From: Ficedula albicollis
Lineage: Eukaryota > Chordata > Aves > Passeriformes > Muscicapidae
DNA: 64,000 nt
NCBI RefSeq assembly: GCF_000247815.1
Contig: NC_021674.1
Coordinates: forward strand, 10,982,793 to 11,046,792
Direction: 5' to 3'
Shown here: positions 13,451 to 26,300 of the stretch, piece after piece
Layout of the letters: the number at the start of each line of letters is the position of its first letter
How positions within the stretch are numbered: the first letter of the stretch is position 1
The notes under the pieces: generated by a model
The model's input: only the letters and a program-made list of their open reading frames with translations
The model's database searches: none
Told to the model about the DNA's origin: nothing
Program-made: the position numbers and the translations under genes

Positions 13451-16400
13451 CTTTATAAATACAACCAGGCATAGGATTATATTTATGATATAAAACTATT
13501 GCTTCCCCTTTAATACCCATCTCATGAATAATTTGTGAAGACTGGAGTATTTTCTCCTGCATCACAAAACTTATTTGTTTGGCTTCCTCGTTTATCTTTG
13601 GCTCCGATTTGCAATTTATGCTTTCTCACAGCTTTCAAATATCTAACATTTCTTTTGTCCCTTGCCCATAACATTTAATTTCTCTCCCACTGATTATTTA
13701 TCTCTGCAATTTAAAGCTATATTATTTAATGCTACAAGCTATAAAGTGTTGGGGGATGCCATTTGTATGAAAGATGCTGCACAAAATAGAACCGTGTTGT
13801 CCTATGGCTCCAAGTTCTTCATAAGTAAAGTACATGCAGTTTCCACAATCATAGCGCAACCATCCATTCTGTATCAATATATTGTTTATTCTTTAGGATA
13901 TCAAAATGTACATACTTTGAAATATATAAAAACAGAACTACTTTTTTTTCCTGCTGAAATATTTGATCTTAAATGTATTAAATGAAAAGGAAGCAGAAAA
14001 AGCTCTTGCTCAAGTAGCAACAGTGACCTCTAGTGTGCTTTTCAAATTTCTTCCACTGAATTTAAACCCATTGTTCCTTTAACCTTTAGGGCATTATTTA
14101 AGAACAATTTTCCAGATAGTATTTGCACTAATTTTCTTATTGACTCTATATCAGAACATGATTCTTGGACGATCTTCTTTTATCCTTTTAATCTATGGTA
14201 AAGTAACTGTGTCTTCATTAATGACTGTAATTATCATATATAAAGTTGTCATTTAAATGAGCAATCATCTCTCTCACACACACATATGCACATATACAAA
14301 TTGAGCTTTATTTGTAGCATGAATTGAAATTTGGCTAAATATCCTATTTAGCTTCAAGCAGTAAACATCAGGAGCACAGATTGCATTGTTTGACAGAGTT
14401 TGCCAGCCAAGACCACAGTTGGGGTTTTCTCTCCCCACAATTTTTTTTTTCAACCAGACTAATCTATACCATGCACAGATTGTCTTTCAGATGAAGAATG
14501 TTGCAAGAACACTCTATAGTGCATACAACTGTTAAATTGGCACTGCTGTCACTAAGCCTATGTCAGCACTTCCAATCTAAGATGTTATTTTCAGTTTAAA
14601 ATTCAGTTACAAGAGCTGTTACGTACTGGCACTTTATGCACATGGCCCTTCAGGGAAGGAGGTTATTCTGAACTAGGGAAGCATATGTTGGCATGATGGG
14701 TGGATTTTTGTGCATGCTGGTGTCTGGGTACTACCAGGTTTTGGAGGCACATTGCAAATTTTCAGGCCTGACCACTGAGCCCTGTTGAACCTTTAGAAAA
14801 GCAAATACATGATCTACTTATGACACCTACTTTCCCCTTCCTTCTACCGATGCCAAAACCAGATTTTCCTATTAATAAAATGTTTCTCTATTCTCTTTTG
14901 ATTTTGAAAAGGTGAATTTTTTTAGAAGTCCAGTTGTCATCAGGTGAAACTTCTTGCAGGTTAACAAGAACAGAGCTGGGAATACATTATCAAAACAAAG
15001 CATCTGCAGGCTCTGTGTGTACAAGTGAGCAAAACTACAGACATAAAGAGTAGCTGAGCCCACTTATATACAAAGAGAAACCTACATTCCACACCCTAAA
15101 TTATGTTTTTCACATGGGCATTGGCATTTTAAAGTGTGACCTATTTTCTTCATCCTTTTAACTTCTAATGGAAGCACTATCTGACCCTGTAGTTCTTTGG
15201 TTGAGAAGCAGTTTAGCCAGAATTTGTAGTTAATCTTAAGCAAGTGCAACTATTTAGATGGCTAACAGAGGATGCATCCTCAACAGGCTTGCTGTGTCTT
15301 CTATTTTACATCACCAGCAAAAGAGCATCTCTTACTTCTTTGTATCAAGACAGGGATCCTTGTGATCCATCAAATTACTAAGGTGCATATTTTAAGAAGA
15401 GAAGATGACAAACCAGAACTCCATCTTTCAGTCACGAACCTTCAATTTTCCTTCCCACAAATGTGTGAATGGAACATGATGGTGATGGCTGTAATTTCAT
15501 TCCTCTGGCTTCTCTCAAGTAGTGATAGCACCCCAATGTCATTTTTTCTTTTAACTTAAGGAGTGTCTGCATCCATTCAAGGCAAGGGAGGAAAAGCTTT
15601 GTTCATATATTTAGATGAACAAATAAGTTTAAGAAATCCTGGGAAAAGATGTAAAGGGATTAGAATATATAATTGTATTCAAAGTGCTAATTGCACTGCT
15701 GTGGAGGAGGAAAGTCATATTTCTTCTTGAATTATGGAAAAGAAAAAGAGAAATAAGAAAAAAAATGAAGTTGCAGAGGTCCCATATGGGTCCCATGAAG
15801 GGCTTGGACCAACTTTTCTTGCATATCTTGACCCATATGATGAAAATCAAGGCTTGGTATTGAGAGGAATGAAATGGGGGATTATGGCAGTGCAGTGCAG
15901 ATGGTGAGTGGTCCTGCAGCCTTATGACAGAGCAAGAGCAAAATGCTACCCTGCTTCCAGGTAGGCACACACCTGAGGTAGATAAAACATTTATCTAGGA
16001 AATAGAAGTGGGACATTATGGCTCTAATCTCCTTCAGGAAAGGGGATAATTTTGTGCATGGCCAGCCTCAGGTTGATCCAGGCAAGGAGGTGGGAAGGAG
16101 GAGTACAAAGCTAAGCACACAAGCCTTTCCCACATTTTAGTGGAACTGGCATCTCCAGGAGCCCTGGCTTCAGACTCATGTCATTCAGCAAATATTCCCC
16201 AAACCTGGCATCATTACTGCTCCCACCCTGTGTTGTTTCCCTCTGAACCCATATTGTTGAACTGGACTCTATATCATCTCCAAATAGATAAAATCCTGTA
16301 TCAGGCTGCGCAGCACTGATGAATTCTAGTTTCTCCTAATAACAAAGCACAGCTCCTGGAGTTTTCGGAGCATTTCTTCTTTTCCTCTTACCCAGCCTGT

Positions 16401-17157
16401 AAACAGCATAAATTAGTAATCAAAAAGATACAGCTCTCTGAATCTTTTATGATGGTGTGAGCAAGAAAGAAATTTGCAGACCAAAGGCTCTAATACACAC
16501 ATATTTGTAAAGGTGGTCTTTGTTTAAGGAGAAGAGTAGAAAGGCTGGAGGCTTGTCCCTCCCCTCACCTACTCTTTTTGAGCTAATTACAACCTGAATG
16601 AGCTGCCTGTCTCAGGGTCTTTCTTCAGGGCATTTCCTTGCACAATACCACGAATCTACATCAATTATCTCTGAAATCTCTTTTATTATTTGGTTTTAAA
16701 ATACCCACTTGTAAAAAAAGTTATGCTTCAGCCACAAAATCTTGAAATGCTGCTGGAGCAAAGATTGAGCACATGATTCTTTCATTTTGCTCCCCTCCCA
16801 GAGTCAACAAACACACATGAATGTGTACACATCCTGTACATTTATTGTGTATATTGGAGTAGGCAGAACTATACAAAGCCTCTTGGAGCAACATAGTGGT
16901 GAGACACTGCACATTAGCAATCATATGCCTGGCCTTTATCCTGTCAGTTTGGAGGTTCCCCCAAGTTTAGATTGACCACTGAGACTTTGCTGAGAGAAAA
17001 GGCTCTCTCCAGACATTTGCCAAATCCTGAAATATGACCTGTTTTTTCCTCTGTGCAGAGGGCAACATCCCTCTCAGAGCAGAGACCTGTGGGTTTCACC
17101 TGGACTGAATCAAGTCCCTAGTTTCAGGATATTTTAAGCAGAAAGGCTTCTCTGCTT
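13451..17157. other. Unique non-coding DNA
   Basis: AT-rich DNA with no recognisable gene. The longest open frame is 113 codons (minus, 15629-15970) and has no family features. A small CA-rich patch sits at about 14272-14300. Confidence 0.5.
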
Positions 17158-17263
17158 TAACCTGAGGTCCCTGGCACACCTCAGTAATAGAACTCTATAT
17201 AAAATGAGATAACCTGAGGTCCCTGGCACACCTCAGTAATATAACTCTATATAAAAATGAGGC
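17158..17263. repeat. 52-bp tandem duplication
   Basis: A block starting TAACCTGAGGTCCC at 17158 is repeated from 17210. The copies differ by one base (AATAGAAC against AATATAAC) and by one A in the run near the end. No transposon ends are visible. Confidence 0.92.
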
Positions 17264-17620
17264 CAGGGAAGCATAATTCTATACTGGTTAGTGTCCTGTT
17301 TCCTAAAATCAATGGCTCCAAGATTTCCTGACCTGGAGGTTCCATCTACTTCATTAATAATCACCAGTGGACCTCTTCTAATAAAGTTGCCTAATCCTAT
17401 TATTTTATTTGTTTTGAATTGAGTTCATTCTTCAGGTCTCTTCAACATCCTATGTTGATGAGTAGCACAATTTCATTACATGCTATGTGAAGAAGCACTT
17501 CCTTTTGGTTTTCTTTTATTAAGCTCTCTGCTTTGACCATTTCTGGGTGCCTTCTCTGTTTCACATCTATTTCTTTCCAGGCTGAGTGAGAGCTCTATGA
17601 GATCCACAAAGCACTCATGC
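17264..17620. other. Unique non-coding DNA between two duplications
   Basis: No gene or repeat family recognised. The right end (17476-17748, minus) belongs to a 90-codon open frame that continues into the next duplication and shows no known domain. Confidence 0.5.
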
Positions 17621-17830
17621 AGTAGTCGGGTAGGACAGCTACCATGTCTCCCCCAACACAAACTACGGAGATGTTGCTGTGAGAGAGGCACTCTCACCAC
17701 TAAGCACACATATTGGCATCCCTGCCAGCTTCCACAACTATGATACAACCCTGATTTATGAAAACTTCCATCACACGTCTGTACTCAAGACCCTCGCAGC
17801 AGCTAAAACAGCAACAGGCAACAGCACTGA
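17621..17830. repeat. Tandem duplication, copy 1 (about 210 bp)
   Basis: Starts AGTAGTCGGGTAGGACAGCT and repeats at 17831. The 205 bases 17621-17825 recur at 17831-18035 with no difference that I can see; the last five bases (ACTGA) are extra at the junction. AGCACT occurs just before copy 1 and again at the junction, so the breakpoint may have involved a short homology. Confidence 0.95.
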
Positions 17831-18035
17831 AGTAGTCGGGTAGGACAGCTACCATGTCTCCCCCAACACAAACTACGGAGATGTTGCTGTGAGAGAGGCA
17901 CTCTCACCACTAAGCACACATATTGGCATCCCTGCCAGCTTCCACAACTATGATACAACCCTGATTTATGAAAACTTCCATCACACGTCTGTACTCAAGA
18001 CCCTCGCAGCAGCTAAAACAGCAACAGGCAACAGC
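17831..18035. repeat. Tandem duplication, copy 2 (205 bp)
   Basis: Head-to-tail copy of 17621-17825, apparently identical. It ends at ACAGC, after which unique sequence (CTACC) follows. Lack of divergence means recent origin or false duplication. Confidence 0.95.
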
Positions 18036-21000
18036 CTACCACAGCCCTAGTTACAGAAAAGCCCGAGTTTTGTGGAAGGTGGAAAAAATGAAACAGGGAA
18101 GTTGAAAGTAAAATAAAAATAACCTGATTATTACAGCTGCCTGAGCCTTGATTCATGAAGAGTCAAAGAGGTGCTCTCCTAGCTTAAAGGAAACTAACTC
18201 TGTCCTGGAGTCAGGTCTGCAAGCACAAACACTAGTTTTATGGCAAAATATTGGCAAAAGTGAGCACGCTTTACTGCTCTGGAGTTAAGTAATAGTGTTC
18301 ATGACAGTGCCAAACAGAGCCATTATCTCAGATACACACATGCAGAGAAGAGAAGCATTCTCCCTGCTTAGCACATGCAAATCCACTGCAGATGGAATGA
18401 TGATTTTCCCAAGAATCTCTGAGAGAACGTCTGGCAGTGATGGCATCTGACCTGAGACAGCTTCCACAAACATAAGTCTTCTTGCACTTTTTAAAGGTGG
18501 GATGAATCTTACATCCTTTAGCCTATCTTTTGAAATGGAATGTTTTACTAAGTTGGATTTTTTTTATTAGATTATTTCTCTAAGAGGAAAGAGTTCGGGG
18601 TGGGGAAGGTTCAGTATTTCAATGGAAAGAGAATAATGGTTGAACTGGAAGTCTTCCCAGTTATAAACTAAACACAGATATGTTGAAGGCTAAGTGTATT
18701 ATTTTTCCTTGTTGTTTTGTGGTTTGTTTTTCCCCTAATAGATAGTTTGCTCCCATCCGATTGCACTACTTTGCTCAAGTTAAGTTGATATTTCAGAAAC
18801 CCAGACTTTGCTTTCCAAATAAGAAGAAATCGTACTGGCTGCAAAGGTATCAATATTTCATCAGGTCTTTGTTCAGCACTGGTTTTAGCTTTTCTTAATG
18901 GTGCACTTTACCAGGCAGCTTTTTCATACATCATTAAACAGCAGCTATAGCACTTGTGCCCTGTTTCTGATTTACCGTAGATAGTAATGTTTAAGATCAC
19001 ATTAAACACCACACATGCTCTCAGCTATTTGAGCAACATCAGAGTAATGAACAGTCAATAGTCTTAATAAATTAGTACCCTTTGGAGCTCTCGTTACTGA
19101 ATAAAATGAGTATCCTTGGTCCTCTGGAGAAGGCAATTCTAATGTGAAATAATGAATTTAGTTTCTAATCAAACTTAGGGGTTCCTTTTCCCTTCTGACA
19201 TTCAAGAGTAAATTATATAAATTATATAAATTATGTAAAATAGATCTAATACTTCCAGCAACCAAGTCCTGCAAGACACTGCTGAATAATTAGTCACTGA
19301 GTGACTAGGATGCCAAGGTCCAGCTGCACATTAATAAAGTCTGTGAGCAAGATAAGATAGAAGGGTTTTTCTGGGGTTACAGACATTCAAAAAGAAAATA
19401 GCGTTGGAGTTCACTTTCCAGTTCTGCCAGAGGCTTTGGACAAAACAACGTATAATCTACTTGTACCTCCACCTGCTACCTGCAATGGAAGATTATCACC
19501 ACTTCGTAAATCCTAACCTGCTTTTTATGGTATCTATGTAGCAACATGGGAAAAATGCTTTGTATTAAGTACCCAGCAATGTTAAATCCTCATCAGAGGT
19601 GTCTAAAAATGTTATTGTGATTAATTGCAAGCGTCCTCTTAACTAAAAGGAAATAGGAGGAAGAAATCAAGATAAAGTATGACTGGTCAGCAACTAACTT
19701 GCAGTCCCTGGCCAAGGAGTCTCTGACCACAGGAGACCCTGGCAATCACCTCCCTGAATCTAAACACAAAGCAAATTTTCATAGTTGCTGATCTGCCAGC
19801 AGATTGCAAGCTACTGGTACATAACTACATATATAGATGCCCAACTTCGTATTCCCTTTTTATTCTTTAACTCATAATCCCTATATAGGCATGAAGAGCT
19901 AAGTGTTTGCAGTGATCTCCATAGAAACAATACAGAGCTCTCAAAGAACAAACCATACCATATAATTTAGGAAGCAGATGCTTTAGGAAAGCTGTGCCAT
20001 TGGCCTATGGGACAATAACAGAGGTAATAGAATTTATGCTAAATTTGGAGGAAATTATGTTTTTGCTTCCTTGTCTTCCGTTTTCAAAATAAAAAATAAA
20101 AACCTACCGATAACATCATTAGCCTTTTAAAGCACTCTGCAGTTCCTTGCTGAGAAGGCATTCTCTATTTTTAATGAAAAGTTATGTTTCAGAAGTACAG
20201 CTTTGTGATTCAGCCTCAATATTCCTTACAAGTCACTGTTCTTATTCTTAATACTATTACTCTTTGAATTAGGGTGGCCCAGTCTTACACAAATAGCAAC
20301 AGGGTGTGAGGATTGTATTTAAAAGCTGGGCCTGATTTAATGCCTGAACATCTAAACGTACCATAAAATATTTTTTTAAACTTCATGGAAATTACTTTTT
20401 AGTTCTAGACAAAACATTTAAAATCTCTGAGATCAGTCTTCTATCCTTTTCAAAAATCCCCTTATCTTCTTTCTACCTATTCCCAGCAGAGGACAAACAG
20501 GATGGGACTACAAATGTGGCCTCTCTGCTTAAAAATGACCTTTCAAATATTAGACAGGTGTGGGGAGGCTCAAGAACACATGAACCAAGAGACACCTTGT
20601 TCACTCTTTGGGGGCTCCCTTCCACCAAAGGCTGGCTGCTGAAATTTTTATTTTGTGTAATACCTTAATATATCACAGTTACCTTTAATTTTCTGTGTTG
20701 CTAGGGACACAGATACAATGCTGCTTTCACCCTCATTATCACACCCCCCCCCCACCCCCTTAATTTTCAAAGAGAATTTTCATTGAGGTTGGACACCTAG
20801 CAAATCCAGATTTCTCTGGAAAACCCAGCCTAGTTATATTATGAAACCCACAAGATGAGTAAGCTACAGTATAAGAGCTTAATTATCTCAGTTTCATATT
20901 TCATCTAAGCCTTTAGGAGAAAGTCTAAAATTTGGTTTGTTAGATGCTTCGACACCTGCTTTATTCTCTGCATTGGTGTAATGTCTATCCCACCAGTTTT

Positions 21001-22233
21001 CACTCCCTAAATGTCATGTGTTTTCCAGGACTATGCAGCAACTTAAAAGAGATTTGTTCCACATGTATATATAGAAAATCAGCTGGATGAACCTCTGCGT
21101 AGTGTTGCCTTCCTCTTCTTCCAAATCATAGAGACAGAGCAAAAATACAGCAAGAAAATGCAATTGAAAATTTTCCCCAAAAGGTTTACATTTCCTTTAG
21201 CAAAATGCTTCTATTTTTATTCACATTTTAGACTCTCCATCCCTTTTTAAGAGTCCCTTTTCTGCAGTAAATTAGAACTGCATCATCTCCTTGTAAAACT
21301 GGAAAGCGAGTATCTACCAAAATTAAGTGCATTTTTCCTTGTCTTTCCTGCAGGAGGGTCAAAATATTGTCTGATGATTTGTGTGTGCTTGTGCATGGTG
21401 GCGTGATTGAGAATTTTTTTAAGAAAAAAGACAAGAAGCAAATAACTTCCCAATTAGTCTGGCTAGACAAAATGACGCTTTAATGCCATGCACTCTCTTC
21501 TTCACAGTAACTCTCCCCTGAGCTGTAGCTTATTAAGTAGCAGCTGATGTTGATGCCATCCCGCATACCCTTCACTGTACAATTTCTCTTCAAGCCACAA
21601 GCTGTTGCAAGGGTACTGGCATGGGATGTTTCTGTAGGATGGTGCAACTGCAACAGCATGCTGTGACCATGCAGCTTGCCAGCCACAGACCAGGGCTGGA
21701 TCATTGCAGGACACCATGCACAGCACAGGGTCCAAGACTGTTGTACCACAGTCCAGTATTTTGTTCAGCTGTGCTCAGAGACTCAGAGTGCAAAACAACC
21801 ATGTGCAGCAGCAGGCTTTCACCCAAAGGTGAAAAAGCTGGCCCACCCAAAGCTGGCTGTGGGTGAAGCCAACACATAGGCTTATGTGAACAGAACTGAT
21901 ACTTATCAAAACCAAGAAGGCTGTTTTTCTTTCCTGCCTTTGATTGATTTTGTCATTCACTTGTGATTCCTTACTACTTTCTCCTGCACAAGCCTTAGTT
22001 AGAGACCCTCAAAGAAAGCAATTGATCAGGAATTGTGTTTGAATAAAGAGAATAAATTTTATGCTTTCCAGCCATTGTTGTTTGTTTGGGTTTTTTTTGG
22101 GCTCTTAAAATAACAGTGGAAAGCCCTCCTGCCCAAATCCTGCAATGACATGTACCTTTAAATTTGTAGGCAGTTGTTTCAGTTCTGGATTCAATAGCTG
22201 CATAAAATAGCTGTACAAGTCTCTGCACATTTG
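18036..22233. other. Unique non-coding DNA
   Basis: No gene recognised. Small items: three copies of a 9-bp unit AAATTATAT/G (19210-19240), a C-rich run near 20743-20758, and overlapping 60-90-codon frames on both strands at 21480-21960 with no recognisable protein. The stretch 18900-20700 is AT-rich and carries no repeat that I know. Confidence 0.5.
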
Positions 22234-22265
22234 GGACCTTGAGGGCTATTCTATGAATTCTATGA
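22234..22265 (+). mobile_element. Possible remnant of a CR1 3' tail
   Basis: A 'gggaccttgagggctattc' stretch followed by 'ttctatgaattctatga' resembles the last bases of CR1 ('ggtcccttcc...') and its ATTCTATGA-type terminal repeats. Only about 30 bases can be aligned by eye, and the sequence upstream does not look like CR1, so chance is possible. Confidence 0.3.
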
Positions 22266-22358
22266 ATTGTATTGCTATGAATAGCAATAATTAGCACAGA
22301 TTAATTTACAAGGAGAAATCAAGTTAGCGCTTTCATTTCATTTCCTTTAACTGTAAAA

Positions 22359-23304
22359 ACCAACCAACCAATCAACCAACCAACCAATCAACCAACCAAC
22401 CAACCAACCAACCAACCAACCAACCAACCAACCAACCAACCAACCAACCAACCAACCAACCAACCAACCAACCAACCAACCAACCAACCAACCAACCAAC
22501 CAACCAACCAACCAACCAACCAACCAACCAACCAACCAACCAACCAACCAACCAACCAACCAACCAACCAACCAACCAACCAACCAACCAACCAACCAAC
22601 CAACCAACCAACCAACCAACCAACCAACCAACCAACCAACCAACCAACCAACCAACCAACCAACCAACCAACCAACCAACCAACCAACCAACCAACCAAC
22701 CAACCAACCAACCAACCAACCAACCAACCAACCAACCAACCAACCAACCAACCAACCAACCAACCAACCAACCAACCAACCAACCAACCAACCAACCAAC
22801 CAACCAACCAACCAACCAACCAACCAACCAACCAACCAACCAACCAACCAACCAACCAACCAACCAACCAACCAACCAACCAACCAACCAACCAACCAAC
22901 CAACCAACCAACCAACCAACCAACCAACCAACCAACCAACCAACCAACCAACCAACCAACCAACCAACCAACCAACCAACCAACCAACCAACCAACCAAC
23001 CAACCAACCAACCAACCAACCAACCAACCAACCAACCAACCAACCAACCAACCAACCAACCAACCAACCAACCAACCAACCAACCAACCAACCAACCAAC
23101 CAACCAACCAACCAACCAACCAACCAACCAACCAACCAACCAACCAACCAACCAACCAACCAACCAACCAACCAACCAACCAACCAACCAACCAACCAAC
23201 CAACCAACCAACCAACCAACCAACCAACCAACCAACCAACCAACCAACCAACCAACCAACCAACCAACCAACCAACCAACCAACCAACCAACCAACCAAC
23301 CAAA
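22359..23304. repeat. (CCAA)n tetranucleotide array, about 945 bp
   Basis: About 236 units. Two variant units with ATCAA lie near 22371 and 22387; from about 22390 to the end I see no interruption. The minus strand is (GGTT)n, which can form two-tetrad G-quadruplexes at any four successive GG pairs. Because the period is 4 and no stop codon is created, all three frames of the minus strand encode the same Gly-Trp-Leu-Val repeat; the open frames of 303-342 codons here follow from that and are not genes. Confidence 0.97.
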
Positions 23305-26300
23305 ATCCCTAAAAATACCCTTTATTACCTGAAGGTTGCATTCTTTTTCAGAGATCTTCCAAAACCACTTGCACCCTCTGAAGGTTATGGCCCCTGGCAT
23401 GCAGAACCATCAATTTTGAATCCCCTTGGCTTATTCAGGCATGCAATCCATTGGAGAAAATACAAGAGTTTTCCTAGCATTCATTGGGAGGAAGGTTCCA
23501 GTTTCCTTCATCATAACACATAAATCCATCTTTGCTCTTCATCTGACGAAACTGTGGAGGGCTTATACATCCTAACAGGACTACCCAAGGTTCTACATAT
23601 CACTCATCCTACTTAGCAATCCCAACTGTACACAATGCTTAAAGTTTCAGATCCATCAAGCTGTCATCTCTGCTATCCACATGTAGAGAGGTTTTGGCTC
23701 GAGTTGGAAGTTTATGAGCAAGATTAAATCAGTGCTAACATCAGGTTCACATTTAATTCTTTAGAATAACTGTGTTCTTACAAGGTTTTGACCTCAGCCA
23801 GACACAAACTCTGGGAGATGATCTCCTCTCATGAAGTTTCCAAGGTCTATAATAGTTGAAATCTCTCAAGACGCATCCTGATGATTTATCTCATATTATA
23901 AATATATGACAGAGCACAGAGCATCCTGGTTGTCTCATTGAAAGCTGTAGGAAATATAGATTTACAAATCTTAACACTCGTACCCCAAAAAATGCAGGGA
24001 AGTACTCAATTTGGAGGATCCAGGCCCATTTCCAGTTTTAAGGTACCAAAGCTTTCTTGGAGACAATGATATATTGGTAGCATGCTCTTTTCTTTATCAG
24101 CTAGGAAAGAGAGTATGAGATTTAATATTACTTATTTATTATGGGCTGTAAAATGTTGTTCAAAAACTTTGGGGAAAAAAAAGAGAAAGTACTTCTGAAC
24201 CAAGTTCATCCAAAGTCTAAGACATCCGGGAGGTTGCTGCAAATATATTGCAGCAATATTTGTTCATTCATTTACTCATTCATTCAATTTTGAAAGGAAT
24301 TTGATTCAATTATGTTTTCACCTTTTCTGTGTTTTCTTCCTGTCAGTGTTCCAGTGAGCAAGTTTGCTGGCAAGAGTTTTCAGAGGGAGTGACCCCAAAT
24401 GGAGTACTGAAGAAGTGTCTTAGAAAGCATTTTAAGTACATTTGCTGTGAATATTCCAACTAGATTCCTGATCCCAAGTGCTGTGTTTATCCAGGCACAA
24501 AGGAGTGACACTTCATTGGCTGTTTGGCCAGTCAAAATGAAAGAACAGACCTTGAACATGTAGCACATGCAGGGAACAAGGAATAGATCACTCATAACCC
24601 AGGGAGCAGACACACTTGGAACAGCCATGGAGGCCACTAATGCCTATCCCACCTATGCCTGCCACTCTGACGCAAATGTGAATGGATATCATTGCTGACG
24701 TGTGCGGAAATTGATCATATCTTCAGGAGCAAGAAACAAAGAGACAGTGTAAATAAATGGTTTATGCCTAATATTTAGCAAAAGCCAAACTGAGGCATGT
24801 GTGGCAAAATCTGCAGGAGGCTGAGCTTCCTTGTAGACTTGTGCTGAATGCTGATGCTTCTGAAAATCATTCAGGCTAAGCAGCCAAAGGCAGCTGGATA
24901 TGCAAGCAGGAAACACCCCCATATGGATCCTTCACTACAGAGTATGGCCTACTAGCCCAAATCATAGCTAGCCTGGGGAATCCTATGCTGCAGTGGGTGT
25001 TTATGTTCTTATTTTAAAGGTGCGCTCACTACAGAAATCCCTGCTCCTCCTTTACTTGACTCCAAGGGGGAGTCAGGCTCAAGTAGCTGTGATGCATGCA
25101 GCTGAGCAAGTATTCATGCAAGCTTTATAGCCACATCTGTAACCTTTCAGGGCACTATAGTTTCTTGCCAGATTGCAAAGATAGAGAAAATAATGTGCTG
25201 CACATGCTCAGGTCCCAGCAGCTGAATGTACACACGTAGGAGATGTCGATACAAAGGGCCAAATACTCCAGCTGCTGTCTATCAGCCCAATTTCATAATG
25301 GGGATCCCTATTTTCAATCTGACCCATGAGTGCTTACAAACAAGGTTCAGAATCATTTCCTCAGCTCAGACTGTTAACCACCCCCTTGGGAATGAAAGCT
25401 AGGTAGAGCGGTAGAGCTTTCCAAAGGAAAAGGAGATTTAAAAGTTCAGTTAATGATACACACCTCTATCTCACAGGTTCATGTACTTCAAAACACATTT
25501 TTGGATACTACTGTCCAAACCAGTATTTTCAATTCATGTGGTCTGGGCTAGAACACCTGCTTTGAAGAAGTTATTGTAAATCCAAGAGAAAATATTTAGA
25601 AAAATGTTATTTTCCTAGGAAGGCCACTTCTCAGTACAGATCAGATTCATCTGAAAAGTCAGCTAGACCTCTGCAAGGAAGCTCCCTGGATACAGTCTAA
25701 CAAATGAAACCTCTCCCTTCCCTAAGTAGTCCTCATGCAGGAGTGTTTAGATTTTTAGAAAGGAATGGGAAAGAAGGAAAGACACAGATATTACAACACC
25801 TATGTGCTATTTTAAGACTCTTTTAAATGCAGAACCTCCACTGCTACCATATCCGTCACATTTAGGCTTTCAGAGCACCTAAACTAGGGTAGTGTTCTGA
25901 ATAGCCCTTCGGGCAAGCTGCCTTCTTTCTGCCCTTTAACTGTACAGGGCTGCCAAAAGATGGATAAAAGCTGGCTGAAAGTCTAGAAAACATAGTGTCG
26001 GCTTAGTTAGTGCTGTATCTCTTCCATCAACTGGACAGATCAAACAGATATGGCCGGACAACTGATTTCTGTTAGCAAAGAGAGTTAATGCAGGTTTGCA
26101 TCCTTCCTCCTTTATCCTTAGATAAATGGCATGACGGGGGGAAAATTGCTTCCTGTCCTCCAAGAAAACTTAATGGGAGGAAAAAATCGAATATGTTCAT
26201 ATCGTTGCCAATAGCTGTATTAACTCCAGTTGCAGCAATATGTTCCGGATGAAAGGGACAAGAGATAAAATTAAGGCAAGATACCACCTCTCCATCTCAT

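Noticed and set aside
22347..23400. Minus-strand frames of 303-342 codons encoding Gly-Trp-Leu-Val repeats
   Set aside because: They come from the (CCAA)n array. All three frames give the same repeat, which is a property of a four-base period, and the unique sequence at the ends has no coding character.
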